A DNA stretch of 64,000 bases from Pseudomonas sp. RIT409 (GCF_003052515.2 NZ_QARE02000002.1:62001-126000); one strand, 5' to 3'; numbered from the stretch's first letter, positions 1 through 12,915 are shown. Notes: generated from the sequence alone by a model not told the origin. Made by a program: numbers and translations.

Positions 1-1
1 C

Positions 2-76
2 GCCAGTCAGCAATACATGCGCAACCATATCGATCTGGACGATCTGGAGCGCAAGGCCCGTTATCCACAACCTTGA
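2..76 (+). CDS. betC: choline-sulfatase, C-terminal end (partial)
   Basis: Only the last 24 codons and the TGA stop are in the window; the reading frame is open from base 2. The tail (QQYMRNHIDLDDLERKAR...) and the choline-binding protein gene 38 bases downstream fit BetC, which hydrolyses choline-O-sulfate to choline in the cytoplasm. The identification rests on the tail plus context, since no catalytic residues are visible. A perfect DnaA box (61-69) lies in the last codons. Confidence 0.5.
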   Translation, partial: ASQQYMRNHIDLDDLERKARYPQP

Positions 77-114
77 ACCCTGCCAACACCTAGAAAATCA
101 AAAAGGGGCACACC

Positions 115-1044
115 ATGAAGAAGTTGTTCACAACACTGGCGGTCGCGGTGATGAGCCTGGGGAGCGTCGTCGCATACGCCGCTGATGCACCCAGCTGCAG
201 TACGGTGAGAATGGCCGATCCGGGTTGGAGCGACATCGCTGCGACCAATGCGACGGCGGGTTTTCTACTGGACGGCATGGGTTACAAGACCAAGGTGGAC
301 ACGCTGGCAGTACCCATTGCCTACGGTGGCCTCAAGGACGGTCAGATGGACGTCTTCCTGGGTAACTGGATGCCTGCGCAGCAGGGGTTCTACGACAAGT
401 TCATCGCCACCGGGGATGTGACGCAATACGCAAAAAACCTTGAGGGCACCGAGTTCACCCTGGCCGTCCCGGACTATGTCTATGACGCAGGCGTGCATGA
501 CTTCGCCGACCTGAACAAATTCGCCGACAAATTCCACAAGAAGATTTATGGCATCGGGTCGGGGGCTCCAGCCAACGCCTCGATTCAGGAAATCATCAAG
601 AAAAACGAATTCGACTTGGGCGACTGGAAGCTGGTCGAATCGAGCGAGCAGGCGATGCTCGCCGAAGTGAAGCGCAACGTGAAGAAGAAGGAATTCGTGG
701 TTTTCCTCGGCTGGACGCCGCACCCGATGAACGTCCAGATCCAAGGTATGCACTACCTCAAGGGTGGGGAAAAGTACTTCGGTGATACCGGCAGTGTTTA
801 CACCGTGACCCGTAAAGGGTACGCCGACGCCTGCCCCAATGTGGCCAAGCTGTTCGCCAACCTGATGTTCACCCAGGACATGGAAAACAGCATCATGCAG
901 GAAGTGGACAGCAAGAAAATCAGCAACGCCGACGCCGTCAAAGGCTGGGTCAAGGCCAACCCGGCGGTGCTGGAAAAATGGCTCGAAGGGGTGAAAACCA
1001 TCGACGGCAAGGAGGCGTTGCCAGCCGTCAAAGCGAAGCTGTGA
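115..1044 (+). CDS. choX: choline ABC transporter, periplasmic substrate-binding protein
   Basis: A 309-residue ProX/ChoX-type binding protein that captures choline in the periplasm for an ABC importer. It has a signal peptide (residues 1-22, KK n-region, AYA cleavage site). Aromatic residues expected to form the cation-pi cage include W38 in DPGWSD, W85 in LGNWMP and the W of FLGWTPHPM near residue 200. The gene follows the choline-sulfatase end, so choline released from its sulfate ester is the likely shared theme. No permease or ATPase gene is adjacent downstream. A purine-rich ribosome-binding stretch (aaaaggggca) precedes the ATG. Confidence 0.85.
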   Translation: MKKLFTTLAVAVMSLGSVVAYAADAPSCSTVRMADPGWSDIAATNATAGFLLDGMGYKTKVDTLAVPIAYGGLKDGQMDVFLGNWMPAQQGFYDKFIATGDVTQYAKNLEGTEFTLAVPDYVYDAGVHDFADLNKFADKFHKKIYGIGSGAPANASIQEIIKKNEFDLGDWKLVESSEQAMLAEVKRNVKKKEFVVFLGWTPHPMNVQIQGMHYLKGGEKYFGDTGSVYTVTRKGYADACPNVAKLFANLMFTQDMENSIMQEVDSKKISNADAVKGWVKANPAVLEKWLEGVKTIDGKEALPAVKAKL

Positions 1045-1077
1045 TCCTGACAGCCCTTTGAAAGCGCGGTGGGTCTG

Positions 1078-1110
1078 TGATCGTTCCTACGCTCTGCGCG
1101 GGAACGATCA
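1078..1110. repeat. inverted repeat between convergent choX and aroE
   Basis: Perfect 10-bp arms TGATCGTTCC / GGAACGATCA (1078-1087 and 1101-1110) flank a 13-base loop (tacgctctgcgcg). It sits between two convergent genes and resembles a dispersed pseudomonad palindrome. It could end transcription from either side, but no clear T-tract follows. Confidence 0.6.
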
Positions 1111-1151
1111 TTTGGTCAAAGGGATTGGGTGAACGTACGGCAGAGGTCAGA

Positions 1152-4035
<2,884 letters not shown>

Positions 4036-4080
4036 GGCATTGGCGCGGAGCGTGGCCATCACCCGTTACGCTTCTGCCCG

Positions 4081-4127
4081 AAGGGCGTAGGAGCACGCTC
4101 GTCTCTGGGCCGCGCTCCTACGGCCTT
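4081..4127. repeat. REP-like palindrome between qor and tsaC
   Basis: Arms 4081-4094 (AAGGGCGTAGGAGC) and 4114-4127 (GCTCCTACGGCCTT) are inverted with one mismatch. The core GTAGGAGC/GCTCCTAC is that of the larger REPs at 7681, 10063 and 11921. It lies between convergent genes, a typical REP location. Confidence 0.75.
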
Positions 4128-4148
4128 CGGCCAGAATAAGAAGCGAAC

Positions 4149-4706
4149 TCAGCCAGCTCTAAGCACTTCGGCGGTCACCAAGTCCCGAATCACACTGGGG
4201 TTGCGCCGTCCGCCCAGTGCACCGTTGAGCACCATGTCCAGTTGCCCATGAAAGTACTGCTCGATGCGCAAGCGAGAGCGGGCGGCTGGCCGGCCGGTCG
4301 GGTTGGCGGACGTTGAAATGAGCGGGCCAGTCAGTGCACACAATTCGCGGACCTGGGGATGATCGCTGACACGCAGAGCAACGGTATCGCGCCCTCCAGT
4401 GATCCAGTCGGGCAATAGCCCCTGATGCGGCACCAGCCAGGTATTCGGCCCAGGCCAGGTGCTGGCCATGCGGTCAATCCACAGCTCGGGAAAGTCCTCG
4501 AAGAGAAAGTCGAACTGGCGAATGTTGTCCGCGATCAGAATCAGCCCCTTCTCCACCGGCCGCTCTTTGATTGCCAATAAGCGGTACACCGCTTCGGCAT
4601 TCCAGGGATCGCATCCCAACCCCCAAACCGCTTCGGTTGGATAGGCAATCACCGCCCCGGCCCGAACCTCTTGTGCGGCTTGTTGCACACGCCAACTGCT
4701 GACCAT
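4149..4706 (-). CDS. tsaC: L-threonylcarbamoyladenylate synthase
   Basis: A 185-residue YrdC/Sua5-domain protein that makes threonylcarbamoyl-AMP from threonine, bicarbonate and ATP, the first step of the t6A37 tRNA modification. The family motif [17 protein letters not shown] lies at residues 18-34, and [16 protein letters not shown] near 140 is the nucleotide-binding C-terminal motif. Length is that of the short TsaC class without a Sua5 extension. It is transcribed with dprA upstream of it. Confidence 0.95.
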   Translation of the reverse strand: MVSSWRVQQAAQEVRAGAVIAYPTEAVWGLGCDPWNAEAVYRLLAIKERPVEKGLILIADNIRQFDFLFEDFPELWIDRMASTWPGPNTWLVPHQGLLPDWITGGRDTVALRVSDHPQVRELCALTGPLISTSANPTGRPAARSRLRIEQYFHGQLDMVLNGALGGRRNPSVIRDLVTAEVLRAG

Positions 4707-4745
4707 CGTTCGCTCTCCGATTTAACGCTGGCGGGCAGTGTAACC

Positions 4746-5858
4746 TCAGCGCGCCCGGGCAAACCATCGTCCAGCCTCACACACCACGCAACCCTCGAGT
4801 TCCAAGTCCGTCAGCGCAGCCAGAACCCGGGGCAATGACCAGCCAAGGTTGCTCGCCAAGGTCTCGCTGGTCTGCGGCGCCGCGTGCAACAAGGCGAGAA
4901 GCGGATGATCGGGCACTGCCCGTCCTTGCCCCGGTGCCGGCGAGGGCGGAAGGTTTTTCCAACCCTGTACCCCCTCGAGAATGTGCTCGATGGTTTCAAC
5001 GAGTATGGCGCCGTCTCGAATCAATTGGTGGCAGCCTCGGGCGCCAGGGTGATGAATCGACCCAGGAATCGCATACACCTCTCGACCTTGTTCCGCAGCA
5101 AGCCGCGCCGTGATCAGCGAGCCACTGGCCACGCTGGCTTCGACCACCAACACGCCGAGCGAGAGCCCGCTGATGATACGGTTGCGTTTCGGGAAATTGC
5201 TCGCTTGAGGTTCAGTATCCAGCGGCAACTCGGAAATGACCGCGCCCCCTCGGGCCATCATGTCAGCCGCCAACGCGCGATGCCGCTGTGGATAAAGTTT
5301 TTCGAGGCCCGTTCCCAGTACGCCGATTGTGGCGCCATTTCCCTCAAGCGCCCCTCGATGGGCGGCGCCGTCGATGCCCAGTGCAAGGCCACTGGTGATG
5401 ACGAATCCAGCACTTGCCAGGCTGCGGGCAAAGGCAGCGGCGGTATCCAAACCTGGCTTGGAAGCGCGTCGACTTCCGACCATGGCGAGCTGTGGACGGT
5501 CCAGAAGCGCGGGATCGCCGGCGACGAAGAGCAGGGGTGGAGGGTCGGGGATTTCTGCGAGTAGCGCGGGGTAATCAGCGTCGTCCCACATCCGTAAATG
5601 CTGGCCCGGCCGCTCTAGCCAGGCCAATGCGGCGCTGGCGCCATCCCTTACAGCCGGGTCGCGCCTGGCCTGCGCGCTGGCGGTGGGCAGGCCCAATGAA
5701 TGCCAGGCCGAGGCAGGCGCACTGAGCGCGGCGGACGCGCTGCCGAAGGCATCGATGAGGATTTTGAAACGTCTGGAACCGATCTCGGGCAATCGATGAA
5801 GGCGCAAGCGGGCTTCCAGCTCGGCAGGCGACTGCCCGGCATTTTCGAACAACGGCAT
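4746..5858 (-). CDS. dprA: DNA-processing protein DprA (Smf)
   Basis: A 370-residue protein that binds incoming single-stranded DNA and loads RecA during transformation. The extended Rossmann fold has MVGSRRASKPG near residue 132, ITSGLALGIDGAAHRGAL near 160 and GTGLEKLYPQRHRAL. A C-terminal winged-helix-like segment follows (about 310-370). A perfect DnaA box lies inside the gene at 5287-5295 and another 46 bases upstream of the start (5904-5912). First gene of a dprA-tsaC unit. Confidence 0.95.
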   Translation of the reverse strand: MPLFENAGQSPAELEARLRLHRLPEIGSRRFKILIDAFGSASAALSAPASAWHSLGLPTASAQARRDPAVRDGASAALAWLERPGQHLRMWDDADYPALLAEIPDPPPLLFVAGDPALLDRPQLAMVGSRRASKPGLDTAAAFARSLASAGFVITSGLALGIDGAAHRGALEGNGATIGVLGTGLEKLYPQRHRALAADMMARGGAVISELPLDTEPQASNFPKRNRIISGLSLGVLVVEASVASGSLITARLAAEQGREVYAIPGSIHHPGARGCHQLIRDGAILVETIEHILEGVQGWKNLPPSPAPGQGRAVPDHPLLALLHAAPQTSETLASNLGWSLPRVLAALTDLELEGCVVCEAGRWFARAR

Positions 5859-5903
5859 GAGTTCTTCCTTGATGGGGCGCCTGCCTCAATCGGCAAGACA
5901 GCC

Positions 5904-5912
5904 TGTGGATAA
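5904..5912 (-). promoter_or_regulatory. DnaA box upstream of dprA
   Basis: Perfect TGTGGATAA in the 124-base gap between the dprA start and the LysM gene stop. It is placed where DnaA could influence dprA transcription, and is one of several isolated perfect boxes in the origin domain. Function is inferred from sequence only. Confidence 0.55.
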
Positions 5913-5982
5913 CTCTGTTAACAACGTTTAGATAAGTGAAGCATGCCGGTGGGAAAATGCGTTTCAAAGCTGATACATAGGA

Positions 5983-7008
5983 TTACGGATTGCGGACCTT
6001 GTCAGACACCGCCAGAGAACGGGTAGCGTGCAGGACCATCCCGTAACTCAGCCGATCATAGGTGCGGAATACCATGAGCAGGCCTGCGCGCTCGTCAGGG
6101 ATCTTGACCTGTTCTCCGGTGACCCGATCACGCACCCTTTCGCCGGTCTTATAGATCGCCAGCACATTGCCTTCGACCAGGCCGTCCAGCTTGCCGCGGT
6201 CCAGCGTTACCACATCGAATTCGCCGATCTGCGTGACACCGCGGGGCACGTCCAGAATCACCCCCTGAATCGGCTGCTTTGGCTCGCTGGGGACGAATGT
6301 GGAATTGATCGCGCGCTCCTCACTGACGAACAAGCGATCACCCAACCGCACCTCTTCGGTCGAGCGCTGCATCTGCAGCGTACCGATGTCACCCTCGCTG
6401 GCAACGATCTCGCCGCTGCCGATATCGTCCGCGTTGATGCCCAACACAGCGTTCGTGTCGGGATCGAAGTAGGTTTTGCCCTTGCGGAAAACGCCATAGG
6501 ACACATGTTCAGGGCTGAAGTGGCCCCGAGCATAGATGCGGTCACCTGCGCCACTGAGGACCCGCTCGCCATTGACCGCGACGACATACGGCGCATCGTC
6601 GAACTGCTGAGCACGGTCCATGATGCGGTTGTTCAGCAGAAACGCATTGATCGCGCCCAGGGGAATCGTGGGGATGGCTTCGGCGATCGGGGTGCTGCGC
6701 ACCCGGGGGGATAACTTGATGGTGCCACGTGATTCGCCACGGTTGACGACGATTCGGGGCTGGCCGTCGACATAAATGAGGTTCAGGGTGTCGCCGGGGT
6801 AAATGAGATCGGGATCATGGACCTGGGGATTGGCCCTCCAGATCTGCGGCCATTGCCATGGCTGGCTGAGAAATTTGCCGGAAATGTCCCAAAGGGTGTC
6901 ACCGGCGACAACGGTGTACTGCTCTGGATGGCCTTCCCTGAGTTGTACTTGCGCCTGAACAAGGCCCGTGGTGGCCAACAGCAGCAGGGCGAGTAGTGAT
7001 TTCCTCAT
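5983..7008 (-). CDS. LysM peptidoglycan-binding protein, exported
   Basis: A 341-residue exported protein. The signal peptide is MRKSLLALLLLATTGLVQA (1-19). One LysM domain follows at about residues 28-78 (YTVVAGDTLWDISGKF ... PGDTLNLIYV), so it should bind the glycan strands of peptidoglycan. The rest shows no catalytic motif I recognise. The ATG at 7008 is chosen because it starts the signal peptide; the frame runs 29 codons further upstream. It matches the conserved gene found between dprA and def in Pseudomonas. Confidence 0.88.
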   Translation of the reverse strand: MRKSLLALLLLATTGLVQAQVQLREGHPEQYTVVAGDTLWDISGKFLSQPWQWPQIWRANPQVHDPDLIYPGDTLNLIYVDGQPRIVVNRGESRGTIKLSPRVRSTPIAEAIPTIPLGAINAFLLNNRIMDRAQQFDDAPYVVAVNGERVLSGAGDRIYARGHFSPEHVSYGVFRKGKTYFDPDTNAVLGINADDIGSGEIVASEGDIGTLQMQRSTEEVRLGDRLFVSEERAINSTFVPSEPKQPIQGVILDVPRGVTQIGEFDVVTLDRGKLDGLVEGNVLAIYKTGERVRDRVTGEQVKIPDERAGLLMVFRTYDRLSYGMVLHATRSLAVSDKVRNP

Positions 7009-7144
7009 GCGGTGAATCCCTTTATCATGTTGGCTTCGCGTGAAACATGGAGTCTCGCGAGACTTCTGTGGCTGCCCGCGCTGGCGACGTCCCAAGCCTA
7101 GCAGCCGATTTTGACTTTACCCTACAAGTGCAACTCTTACGTAT

Positions 7145-7651
7145 ATGGCCATTTTAAACATTCTCGAATTTCCCGATTCGCGCCTGCGCACCATCGCCAA
7201 ACCGGTGGCGGCCGTGGACGACGGCATTCGCCAGTTGGTCGACGACATGTTTGAAACCATGTACGAAGCGCCAGGCATCGGGCTGGCGGCGACGCAGGTT
7301 AACGTACACCAGCGCGTGGTTGTAATGGATCTCTCGGAAGACCGCAGCGAGCCCCGGGTTTTCATCAACCCCGAGCTCGAACCGCTGACCGACGAGATGG
7401 ATCAGTATCAGGAAGGCTGCCTGTCGGTGCCCGGCTTCTATGAGAACGTAGACCGTCCACAGCGGGTGAAAGTCAAAGCCCTTGACCGCGACGGGCAACC
7501 CTACGAGTTGATCGCCGAAGGCCTGCTCGCCGTATGCATTCAACACGAATGCGATCACCTGAATGGCAAGCTGTTCGTCGACTATCTGTCTACCCTGAAG
7601 CGTGACCGGATCAAGAAAAAGCTCGAAAAGCAACACAGGCAGAACGCTTGA
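7145..7651 (+). CDS. def: peptide deformylase
   Basis: A 168-residue metallo-hydrolase that removes the N-formyl group from nascent proteins. All three motifs are present: GIGLAATQV (about 45-53), EGCLSVP (about 90-96, metal-binding Cys) and HECDHLNGK (about 133-141, two metal-binding His and catalytic Glu). It is divergent from the LysM gene. fmt follows beyond a REPIN, keeping the deformylase/formyltransferase pair together. Confidence 0.98.
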   Translation: MAILNILEFPDSRLRTIAKPVAAVDDGIRQLVDDMFETMYEAPGIGLAATQVNVHQRVVVMDLSEDRSEPRVFINPELEPLTDEMDQYQEGCLSVPGFYENVDRPQRVKVKALDRDGQPYELIAEGLLAVCIQHECDHLNGKLFVDYLSTLKRDRIKKKLEKQHRQNA

Positions 7652-7680
7652 TCGGGTTTCGTCCCATGCCTTCCAGACCG

Positions 7681-7759
7681 TAGGAGCGCGCTTGCCCGCG
7701 ATTGTGTCAGTCACCTTCGTATCATCAGCACCCTCTATTCGCGGGCAAGCGCGCTCCTC
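7681..7759. repeat. REPIN (paired REP palindromes) between def and fmt
   Basis: Two copies of AGGAGCGCGCTTGCCCGCGA in opposite orientation, at 7682-7701 and 7739-7758, with perfect 20-bp complementarity. The 37-base spacer is not conserved with the other copies. This is a typical non-autonomous pseudomonad REPIN, mobilised in trans by RAYT transposases. No RAYT gene is in the window. Confidence 0.9.
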
Positions 7760-7783
7760 AAAGCTACCTCCCAAGAGAACCCC

Positions 7784-8743
7784 ATGACCGAGCCACTGCG
7801 CATCGTCTTCGCCGGGACCCCGGAATTCGCCGCCGAACACCTCAAAGCCCTGCTGGACAGCCCTCATGAAGTGGTCGCGGTCTACACCCAGCCGGATCGC
7901 CCTGCAGGCCGAGGCCAGAAGCTGATGCCCAGCCCGGTCAAGCAACTCGCGCTGCAACACGCCATTCCTGTGCGCCAACCACCGACCTTGCGGGCGCCGG
8001 AGGCTCAGGCAGAACTGGCCGCGCTCCAGCCCGACTTGATGGTGGTGGTCGCCTACGGTCTGATCCTCCCGCAAGGGGTCCTCGACATCCCGCGTCTGGG
8101 CTGTATCAACAGTCACGCCTCGCTTCTGCCACGCTGGCGTGGTGCCGCGCCGATTCAGCGCGCTGTCGAGGCAGGTGATGCCGAGAGCGGTGTGACCGTG
8201 ATGCGCATGGAAGCGGGTCTGGACACCGGTCCTATGCTGCTCAAGGTCACCACCCCGATCAGCGCCGACGACACGGGCGGCCGCTTGCATGATCGTCTCG
8301 CTGAACTGGGCCCCCACGCAGTGGTGCAGGCCATTGCCGGCCTGGCCGACGGTACGCTGGTCGGCGAAGTACAGGACGACAGTTTGGCTACCTACGCCCA
8401 TAAGCTGAACAAGGATGAGGCGCGTATCGACTGGTCGCGTCCGGCCGATGAGCTGGAGCGGCGGGTGCGCGCCTTCAATCCTTGGCCCATTTGCCACAGC
8501 ACCCTCAACGGCGAAACCTTGAAAGTGCTCGCCGCGCAGGTCGCCGAAGGGCGGGGTGAACCGGGCACCATTCTTGATGCCAGCAAGGAGGGCCTGCTCG
8601 TCGCCTGCGGACAACACGCCTTGCGCCTGACACGTCTACAACTGCCGGGTGGCAAGCCGCTGGGCTTCGCCGACCTGTTCAACAGCCGCCGCGAAAAATT
8701 CGCGACGGGGACTGTGCTCGGCCTTTCGGTTGAAGCTCAATGA
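7784..8743 (+). CDS. fmt: methionyl-tRNA formyltransferase
   Basis: A 319-residue enzyme formylating initiator Met-tRNA with 10-formyl-THF. The N-terminal formyltransferase fold holds the catalytic [15 protein letters not shown] block (about residues 108-122) and DTGPML (about 144). The C-terminal OB-fold starts near residue 205. The stop overlaps the rsmB start by four bases (ATGA), so the two are translationally coupled. Confidence 0.98.
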   Translation: MTEPLRIVFAGTPEFAAEHLKALLDSPHEVVAVYTQPDRPAGRGQKLMPSPVKQLALQHAIPVRQPPTLRAPEAQAELAALQPDLMVVVAYGLILPQGVLDIPRLGCINSHASLLPRWRGAAPIQRAVEAGDAESGVTVMRMEAGLDTGPMLLKVTTPISADDTGGRLHDRLAELGPHAVVQAIAGLADGTLVGEVQDDSLATYAHKLNKDEARIDWSRPADELERRVRAFNPWPICHSTLNGETLKVLAAQVAEGRGEPGTILDASKEGLLVACGQHALRLTRLQLPGGKPLGFADLFNSRREKFATGTVLGLSVEAQ

Positions 8744-10059
8744 ACCCGCGTTTAGCCGCCGCCAAGGCGTTCGCTGCGGTGCTCAGCGGCAAGGCATCGC
8801 TGAACAGCTCGCTGCCCGCTCAACTGGACAAGGTCGATGACCGAGATCGGGGTTTGACTCAAGACCTCGCCTTCGGCACCGCCCGCTGGGAGCCACGGCT
8901 GTCGGCCCTGGCGGCAAAACTGCTGCAGAAGCCGTTCAAAGCGGCGGACACCGACGTCCAGGCGCTGCTGTTGGTGGGGCTGTATCAACTGTTCTACACA
9001 CGCATCCCAGCCCACGCTGCCATCGGCGAAACGGTCGGTTGCGCTGACAAACTGAAAAAGCCCTGGGCCAAGGCCTTACTCAATGCCGTACTGCGGCGCG
9101 CCCAGCGTGAGGGCGAGGCGTTGTTGACTGAGCTGGAGCACGACCCGGTAGTCCGAACCGCGCATCCGCGCTGGTTGCAAAAAGCGCTCAAGGCCGCATG
9201 GCCTGAGCACTGGGAAGCCATCTGCACCGCCAACAACGCGCATCCGCCGATGATTCTGCGGGTCAGTCGCCGCCACAAAACCCGCGATCAGTACCTGCAG
9301 TTGCTGGAGGACGCAGGCGTTGCAGCGACGGCCAGCACTTTCAGCCAGGACGGTATCGTCCTGACCGAGCCGGGCGACGTGCGCTCGCTGCCGGGCTTTG
9401 CCGAGGGCTGGATCAGCGTTCAGGACGAAGCAGCCCAACTGGCCGCCGAGCTGCTGGAGCTGGCGCCGGGACAACGCGTGCTGGATGCCTGCTGCGCGCC
9501 GGGAGGCAAGACCTGCCATCTGCTGGAAGCACAAACGGGGTTATCCGGCGTGGTAGCGGTGGACCTGGAAGCCAAGCGCATGGTCCGCGTCAAAGAGAAC
9601 CTCGATCGTCTGGGGCTGAGTGCAGACCTCATTGCCGCCGACGCCCGCGATACCGAGCAATGGTGGGATGGCAAGCCGTTCCAACGCATCCTGCTGGACG
9701 CGCCCTGTTCGGCCACCGGCGTAATCCGTCGTCATCCCGACATCAAGCAGACACGCCAGGCCGATGACATTCCGGCCCTCGCGACGCTGCAGGGCGAGTT
9801 ACTCGACGCATTATGGCCAACCCTCCAAGTGGGCGGGATTCTGCTCTACGCGACGTGTTCCACACTGCCGACCGAAAATACGGAGGTGATCGAGGCGTTT
9901 CTGTCCCGGACACCGGGTGCCAGGGAGCTGGACATTGCCGGGCAAGCAGGCAATCCGCCGCCCGGGCTGAAACAACCCCATGGCCGACAACTGCTGGCTC
10001 AGGTAGGCGGGCATGATGGGTTCTATTACGCCAAGCTCATCAAGATCGCTGCAGGCTGA
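8740..10059 (+). CDS. rsmB: 16S rRNA m5C967 methyltransferase
   Basis: A 439-residue protein that methylates C967 of 16S rRNA. It has an N-terminal NusB-like RNA-binding domain (about 1-140) and a SAM-dependent domain with [16 protein letters not shown] (about 247). Both cysteines of the m5C mechanism are visible in DAPCSATG (about 327) and [11 protein letters not shown] (about 378). Operon fmt-rsmB-(REPIN)-trkA as in other pseudomonads. Confidence 0.97.
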   Translation: MNPRLAAAKAFAAVLSGKASLNSSLPAQLDKVDDRDRGLTQDLAFGTARWEPRLSALAAKLLQKPFKAADTDVQALLLVGLYQLFYTRIPAHAAIGETVGCADKLKKPWAKALLNAVLRRAQREGEALLTELEHDPVVRTAHPRWLQKALKAAWPEHWEAICTANNAHPPMILRVSRRHKTRDQYLQLLEDAGVAATASTFSQDGIVLTEPGDVRSLPGFAEGWISVQDEAAQLAAELLELAPGQRVLDACCAPGGKTCHLLEAQTGLSGVVAVDLEAKRMVRVKENLDRLGLSADLIAADARDTEQWWDGKPFQRILLDAPCSATGVIRRHPDIKQTRQADDIPALATLQGELLDALWPTLQVGGILLYATCSTLPTENTEVIEAFLSRTPGARELDIAGQAGNPPPGLKQPHGRQLLAQVGGHDGFYYAKLIKIAAG

Positions 10060-10062
10060 TCC

Positions 10063-10153
10063 CTGTAGGAGCGCGCTTGCCCGAGATTGCGGGGTGGCAG
10101 TCGACATTGACGTATCAGACAAATCGCAATCGCGGGCAAGCGCGCTCCTACAG
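10063..10153. repeat. REPIN between rsmB and trkA
   Basis: Outer arms CTGTAGGAGCGCGCTTGCCC (10063-10082) and the inverted copy ending at 10153 (GGGCAAGCGCGCTCCTACAG). One mismatch in the inner part (CGAG versus CGCG). Same element class as 7681 and 11921, with an unrelated spacer. Confidence 0.9.
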
Positions 10154-10192
10154 ATTGAGGCGTTGCAGAACATCATTTCAGGGAGAGACTGA

Positions 10193-11566
10193 TTGAAAAT
10201 CATCATTCTCGGTGCAGGGCAGGTTGGCGGAACACTTGCGGAGCACCTGGCCAGCGAGGCAAATGACATCACGGTAGTCGATACGGATGCCGACCGCCTG
10301 CGTGCGCTTGGGGATCGCCTCGACATCCGAACCATCCAAGGCCGCGGTTCCTTTCCCACCGTACTGCGCCAGGCGGGCGCCGACGACGCTGACATGCTGG
10401 TGGCCGTCACCAGCAGCGACGAAACCAATATGGTCGCCTGCCAGGTCGCGTACACGCTGTTCCACACACCGACCAAAATCGCCCGAGTGCGTGAGTCCGC
10501 TTACCTGACACGCGCGGGACTCTTCGACAACGAGGCGATCCCGGTCGACGTGCTGATCAGCCCCGAACAGGTGGTCACTCACTACATCAAGCGTCTGATC
10601 GAATACCCGAGCGCATTGCAGGTCATCGACTTCGCCGAGGGTAAGGTGCAAATGGTGGCAGTCAAGGCGTACTACGGCGGACCGCTGGTGGGCCAGCAGT
10701 TGCGTCAGTTGCGCGCACACATGCCGAATGTCGAGACACGGGTCGCTGCCATTTTCCGCCGTGACCGTCCGATTAGTCCTCAAGGGGACACAGTGATCGA
10801 AGCGGATGACGAGGTCTTCTTCATTGCGGCCAAGGCAGACATTCGTGCCGTCATGGGCGAGATGCGTCGTCTCGACGAAAGCTACAAACGTATCGTCATC
10901 GCAGGAGGCGGCCAGATCGGCGAGCGGTTGGCTGAGGCCATCGAGAGTCGCTATCAGGTGAAGATCGTGGAAATGAGCCCGGCCCGCTGCCGTTACCTGT
11001 CCGACACACTCGACAACACGGTCATCCTGCAAGGCAGCGCCTCAGATCGAGATTTGCTGATGGAGGAGAACATCGACAATGCCGACCTGTTCTTGGCCCT
11101 GACCAACGATGACGAAGCCAACATCATGTCCTCGCTACTGGCCAAACGACTGGGCGCCAAGAAGGTCATGACCATCATCAACAATCCGGCGTACGTGGAT
11201 CTGGTGCAAGGGGGAGAAATCGATATCGCGGTCAGCCCCCAACTGGCGACCATTGGCACGTTGCTGGCCCATGTTCGGCGCGGCGATATTGTCAGTGTGC
11301 ACTCACTGCGACGGGGCGCGGCAGAGGCGATCGAAATCGTGGCCCACGGAGACGCGAAGTCCAGCAAGGTGATCGGCAAAGCGATCATGCACATCAACCT
11401 GCCGTCAGGCACCACCATTGGCGCAATTACACGGGGAGAGCAGGTATTGATCGCCCACGACAGCACGGTTATCGAATCCGGCGACCATGTGATCATGTTC
11501 CTCGTGGATAAAAAGCACATACGCGACGTCGAGCGACTGTTTCAGGTGGGGTTGAGCTTTTTCTAA
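10193..11566 (+). CDS. trkA: Trk potassium uptake, NAD+-binding regulatory protein
   Basis: A 457-residue cytoplasmic regulator of TrkH/TrkG potassium channels. It has two tandem RCK modules: the first Rossmann motif [17 protein letters not shown] is at residues 3-19 and the second, [18 protein letters not shown], near 232-249. Each is followed by an RCK-C domain. The start is TTG at 10193 behind gggagagact. The channel gene trkH is not in the window. Confidence 0.96.
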   Translation: MKIIILGAGQVGGTLAEHLASEANDITVVDTDADRLRALGDRLDIRTIQGRGSFPTVLRQAGADDADMLVAVTSSDETNMVACQVAYTLFHTPTKIARVRESAYLTRAGLFDNEAIPVDVLISPEQVVTHYIKRLIEYPSALQVIDFAEGKVQMVAVKAYYGGPLVGQQLRQLRAHMPNVETRVAAIFRRDRPISPQGDTVIEADDEVFFIAAKADIRAVMGEMRRLDESYKRIVIAGGGQIGERLAEAIESRYQVKIVEMSPARCRYLSDTLDNTVILQGSASDRDLLMEENIDNADLFLALTNDDEANIMSSLLAKRLGAKKVMTIINNPAYVDLVQGGEIDIAVSPQLATIGTLLAHVRRGDIVSVHSLRRGAAEAIEIVAHGDAKSSKVIGKAIMHINLPSGTTIGAITRGEQVLIAHDSTVIESGDHVIMFLVDKKHIRDVERLFQVGLSFF

Positions 11567-11580
11567 AAAGGGGGGGCAGC

Positions 11581-11892
11581 GTGCTCGAATCACTGGAAAA
11601 AATGCTCGCCAAGGGCATGGACAGCGCCTTGCTGCGCTTCGGTCTGGGCAAGGGTTATCTGGATGCCGGCGATCACGACAAGGCGGTCGAGCATTTACAG
11701 CGCTGTGTTGAATTCGATCCCAACTATTCAGCAGCGTGGAAGCTGCTCGGCAAAGCGTGGCTCGCGACGGGAAACGGCGAGCAGGCTCGAAAGGCATGGG
11801 AGCAAGGTATCGACGCAGCCGTCGGCCATGGCGACAAGCAGGCCGAGAAGGAAATGACGGTATTCATCAAGAAGCTGGATCGAAAGGCCTGA
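11581..11892 (+). CDS. small TPR-repeat protein
   Basis: A 103-residue protein with a GTG start 14 bases after trkA, behind the run aaaaaggggggg. Residues about 18-80 form two TPR-like helix pairs (LRFGLGKGYLDAGDHDKAVE and AWKLLGKAWLATGNGEQARK). No signal peptide. It is the conserved small gene downstream of trkA in Pseudomonas. A scaffolding or interaction role is likely; no partner is evident. Confidence 0.85.
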   Translation: MLESLEKMLAKGMDSALLRFGLGKGYLDAGDHDKAVEHLQRCVEFDPNYSAAWKLLGKAWLATGNGEQARKAWEQGIDAAVGHGDKQAEKEMTVFIKKLDRKA

Positions 11893-11920
11893 TCCAAAAT
11901 CCAGCCTTTAAATGCATTTC

Positions 11921-12011
11921 CTGTAGGAGCGCGCTTGCCCGCGATTGCGGTGTCTCAGGTAACAAAAATGTGGCTGATATGACGCAATCGCGGGCAAGCG
12001 CACTCCAACAG
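11921..12011. repeat. REPIN between the TPR gene and the lipid A acyltransferase gene
   Basis: Outer arms CTGTAGGAGCGCGCTTGCCC (11921-11940) and an inverted copy ending at 12011, in which GCTCCTACAG has decayed to ACTCCAACAG. The inner CGATTGCG/CGCAATCG is intact. It sits between convergent genes and may also help separate their transcripts. Confidence 0.88.
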
Positions 12012-12027
12012 TGGGCGGCGCAAGGCC

Positions 12028-12915
12028 TCAATACCAACGCTTCTCCCCCTCAGGACGTTTTTTGAAGCGCTTCATGGTCCACATATACTGGCTCGGATAA
12101 GCACGCACGTATTTCTCCACGACCTTGCTCATCGCCGCCGCCGAGGTATCGGTATCTGGGCTGTACATGTCATCCGGTGCGGCTTCCAGTACCACTTTGT
12201 AGCCTGAACCGTCCTCCAGACGCATCGCATGGAGAAACACGCCTACCGCTTTACCACCCGCCAGCATGTTCGGCACGAACTTGCTGGTCAGCGCCATCGT
12301 CCCGCAGAAGGGCACGAAGACGCCGGCCGATTCTGCCGGTTCCGGGTCCGCCGGAATACCCACCGAGCCGCCTTTACGCACTTCCTTGATGACGCTGAGA
12401 ATGCCCTCCTTGGTGGAGGCCGCCACGCGGTTGCCCAACTGCACGCGCTGCTTGCGCAGCAATTCATCCACAGCCTTGAGCTTGGGCGGGCGGTAGAAAA
12501 TGATCGGTTTGCACTGGCTGCAGTAAAAGTGGTTGAGCACTTCCCAGTTGCCCAGATGGCTGGTGATGCCGACCACGCCTTTGCCAGACGCCAGAGCATC
12601 TTTAAGAATGTGCAGCCCCTCGACTTCACGGACCAGGTTGATCGATTTCTGCGCAGGCCAGATCCAAGCACAGGCACTTTCGGTCAGCGTCTTGCCGATG
12701 TCCATCAAACTGCGACCCACCAATGCCTCGAGTTCGGCAGGGCTCAGTTCTGGAAAACACTTGGAAAGGTTAATCCGGGCGACCTCGCGCGAACGGTTCG
12801 GCAGCTTCCACATGAGCCAGCCGATACCCGTGCCTACCCATTGCACCGCGCGCCAGGGGAGCAGGGCAAACAACCGCAACGCTCCGACCATCATGGCGCC
12901 TTTGAACTTATCCAC
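12028..12915 (-). CDS. lipid A lauroyl/myristoyl acyltransferase (LpxL/HtrB family)
   Basis: A 295-residue membrane-bound acyltransferase adding a secondary acyl chain to lipid A. An N-terminal hydrophobic helix (about 6-40) precedes the catalytic HX4E motif in ITSHLGNWEVL (about 133-143). The downstream GIPADPEPAESAG and VFLHAMR blocks fit the family. The start codon is GTG at 12915; its TGTGGATAA context is also a perfect DnaA box (12908-12916). Which secondary acyl chain is added cannot be read from the sequence. Confidence 0.92.
   Translation of the reverse strand: MDKFKGAMMVGALRLFALLPWRAVQWVGTGIGWLMWKLPNRSREVARINLSKCFPELSPAELEALVGRSLMDIGKTLTESACAWIWPAQKSINLVREVEGLHILKDALASGKGVVGITSHLGNWEVLNHFYCSQCKPIIFYRPPKLKAVDELLRKQRVQLGNRVAASTKEGILSVIKEVRKGGSVGIPADPEPAESAGVFVPFCGTMALTSKFVPNMLAGGKAVGVFLHAMRLEDGSGYKVVLEAAPDDMYSPDTDTSAAAMSKVVEKYVRAYPSQYMWTMKRFKKRPEGEKRWY

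Noticed and set aside
6721..6735. CCACGTG sequence in the LysM gene as a parS
   Set aside because: Only the central CACGTG matches; the flanks do not form the palindrome.
7154..8617. 487-residue minus-strand open frame over def and fmt
   Set aside because: It is the antisense of two certain genes in high-GC DNA, with no domain or ribosome-binding site.
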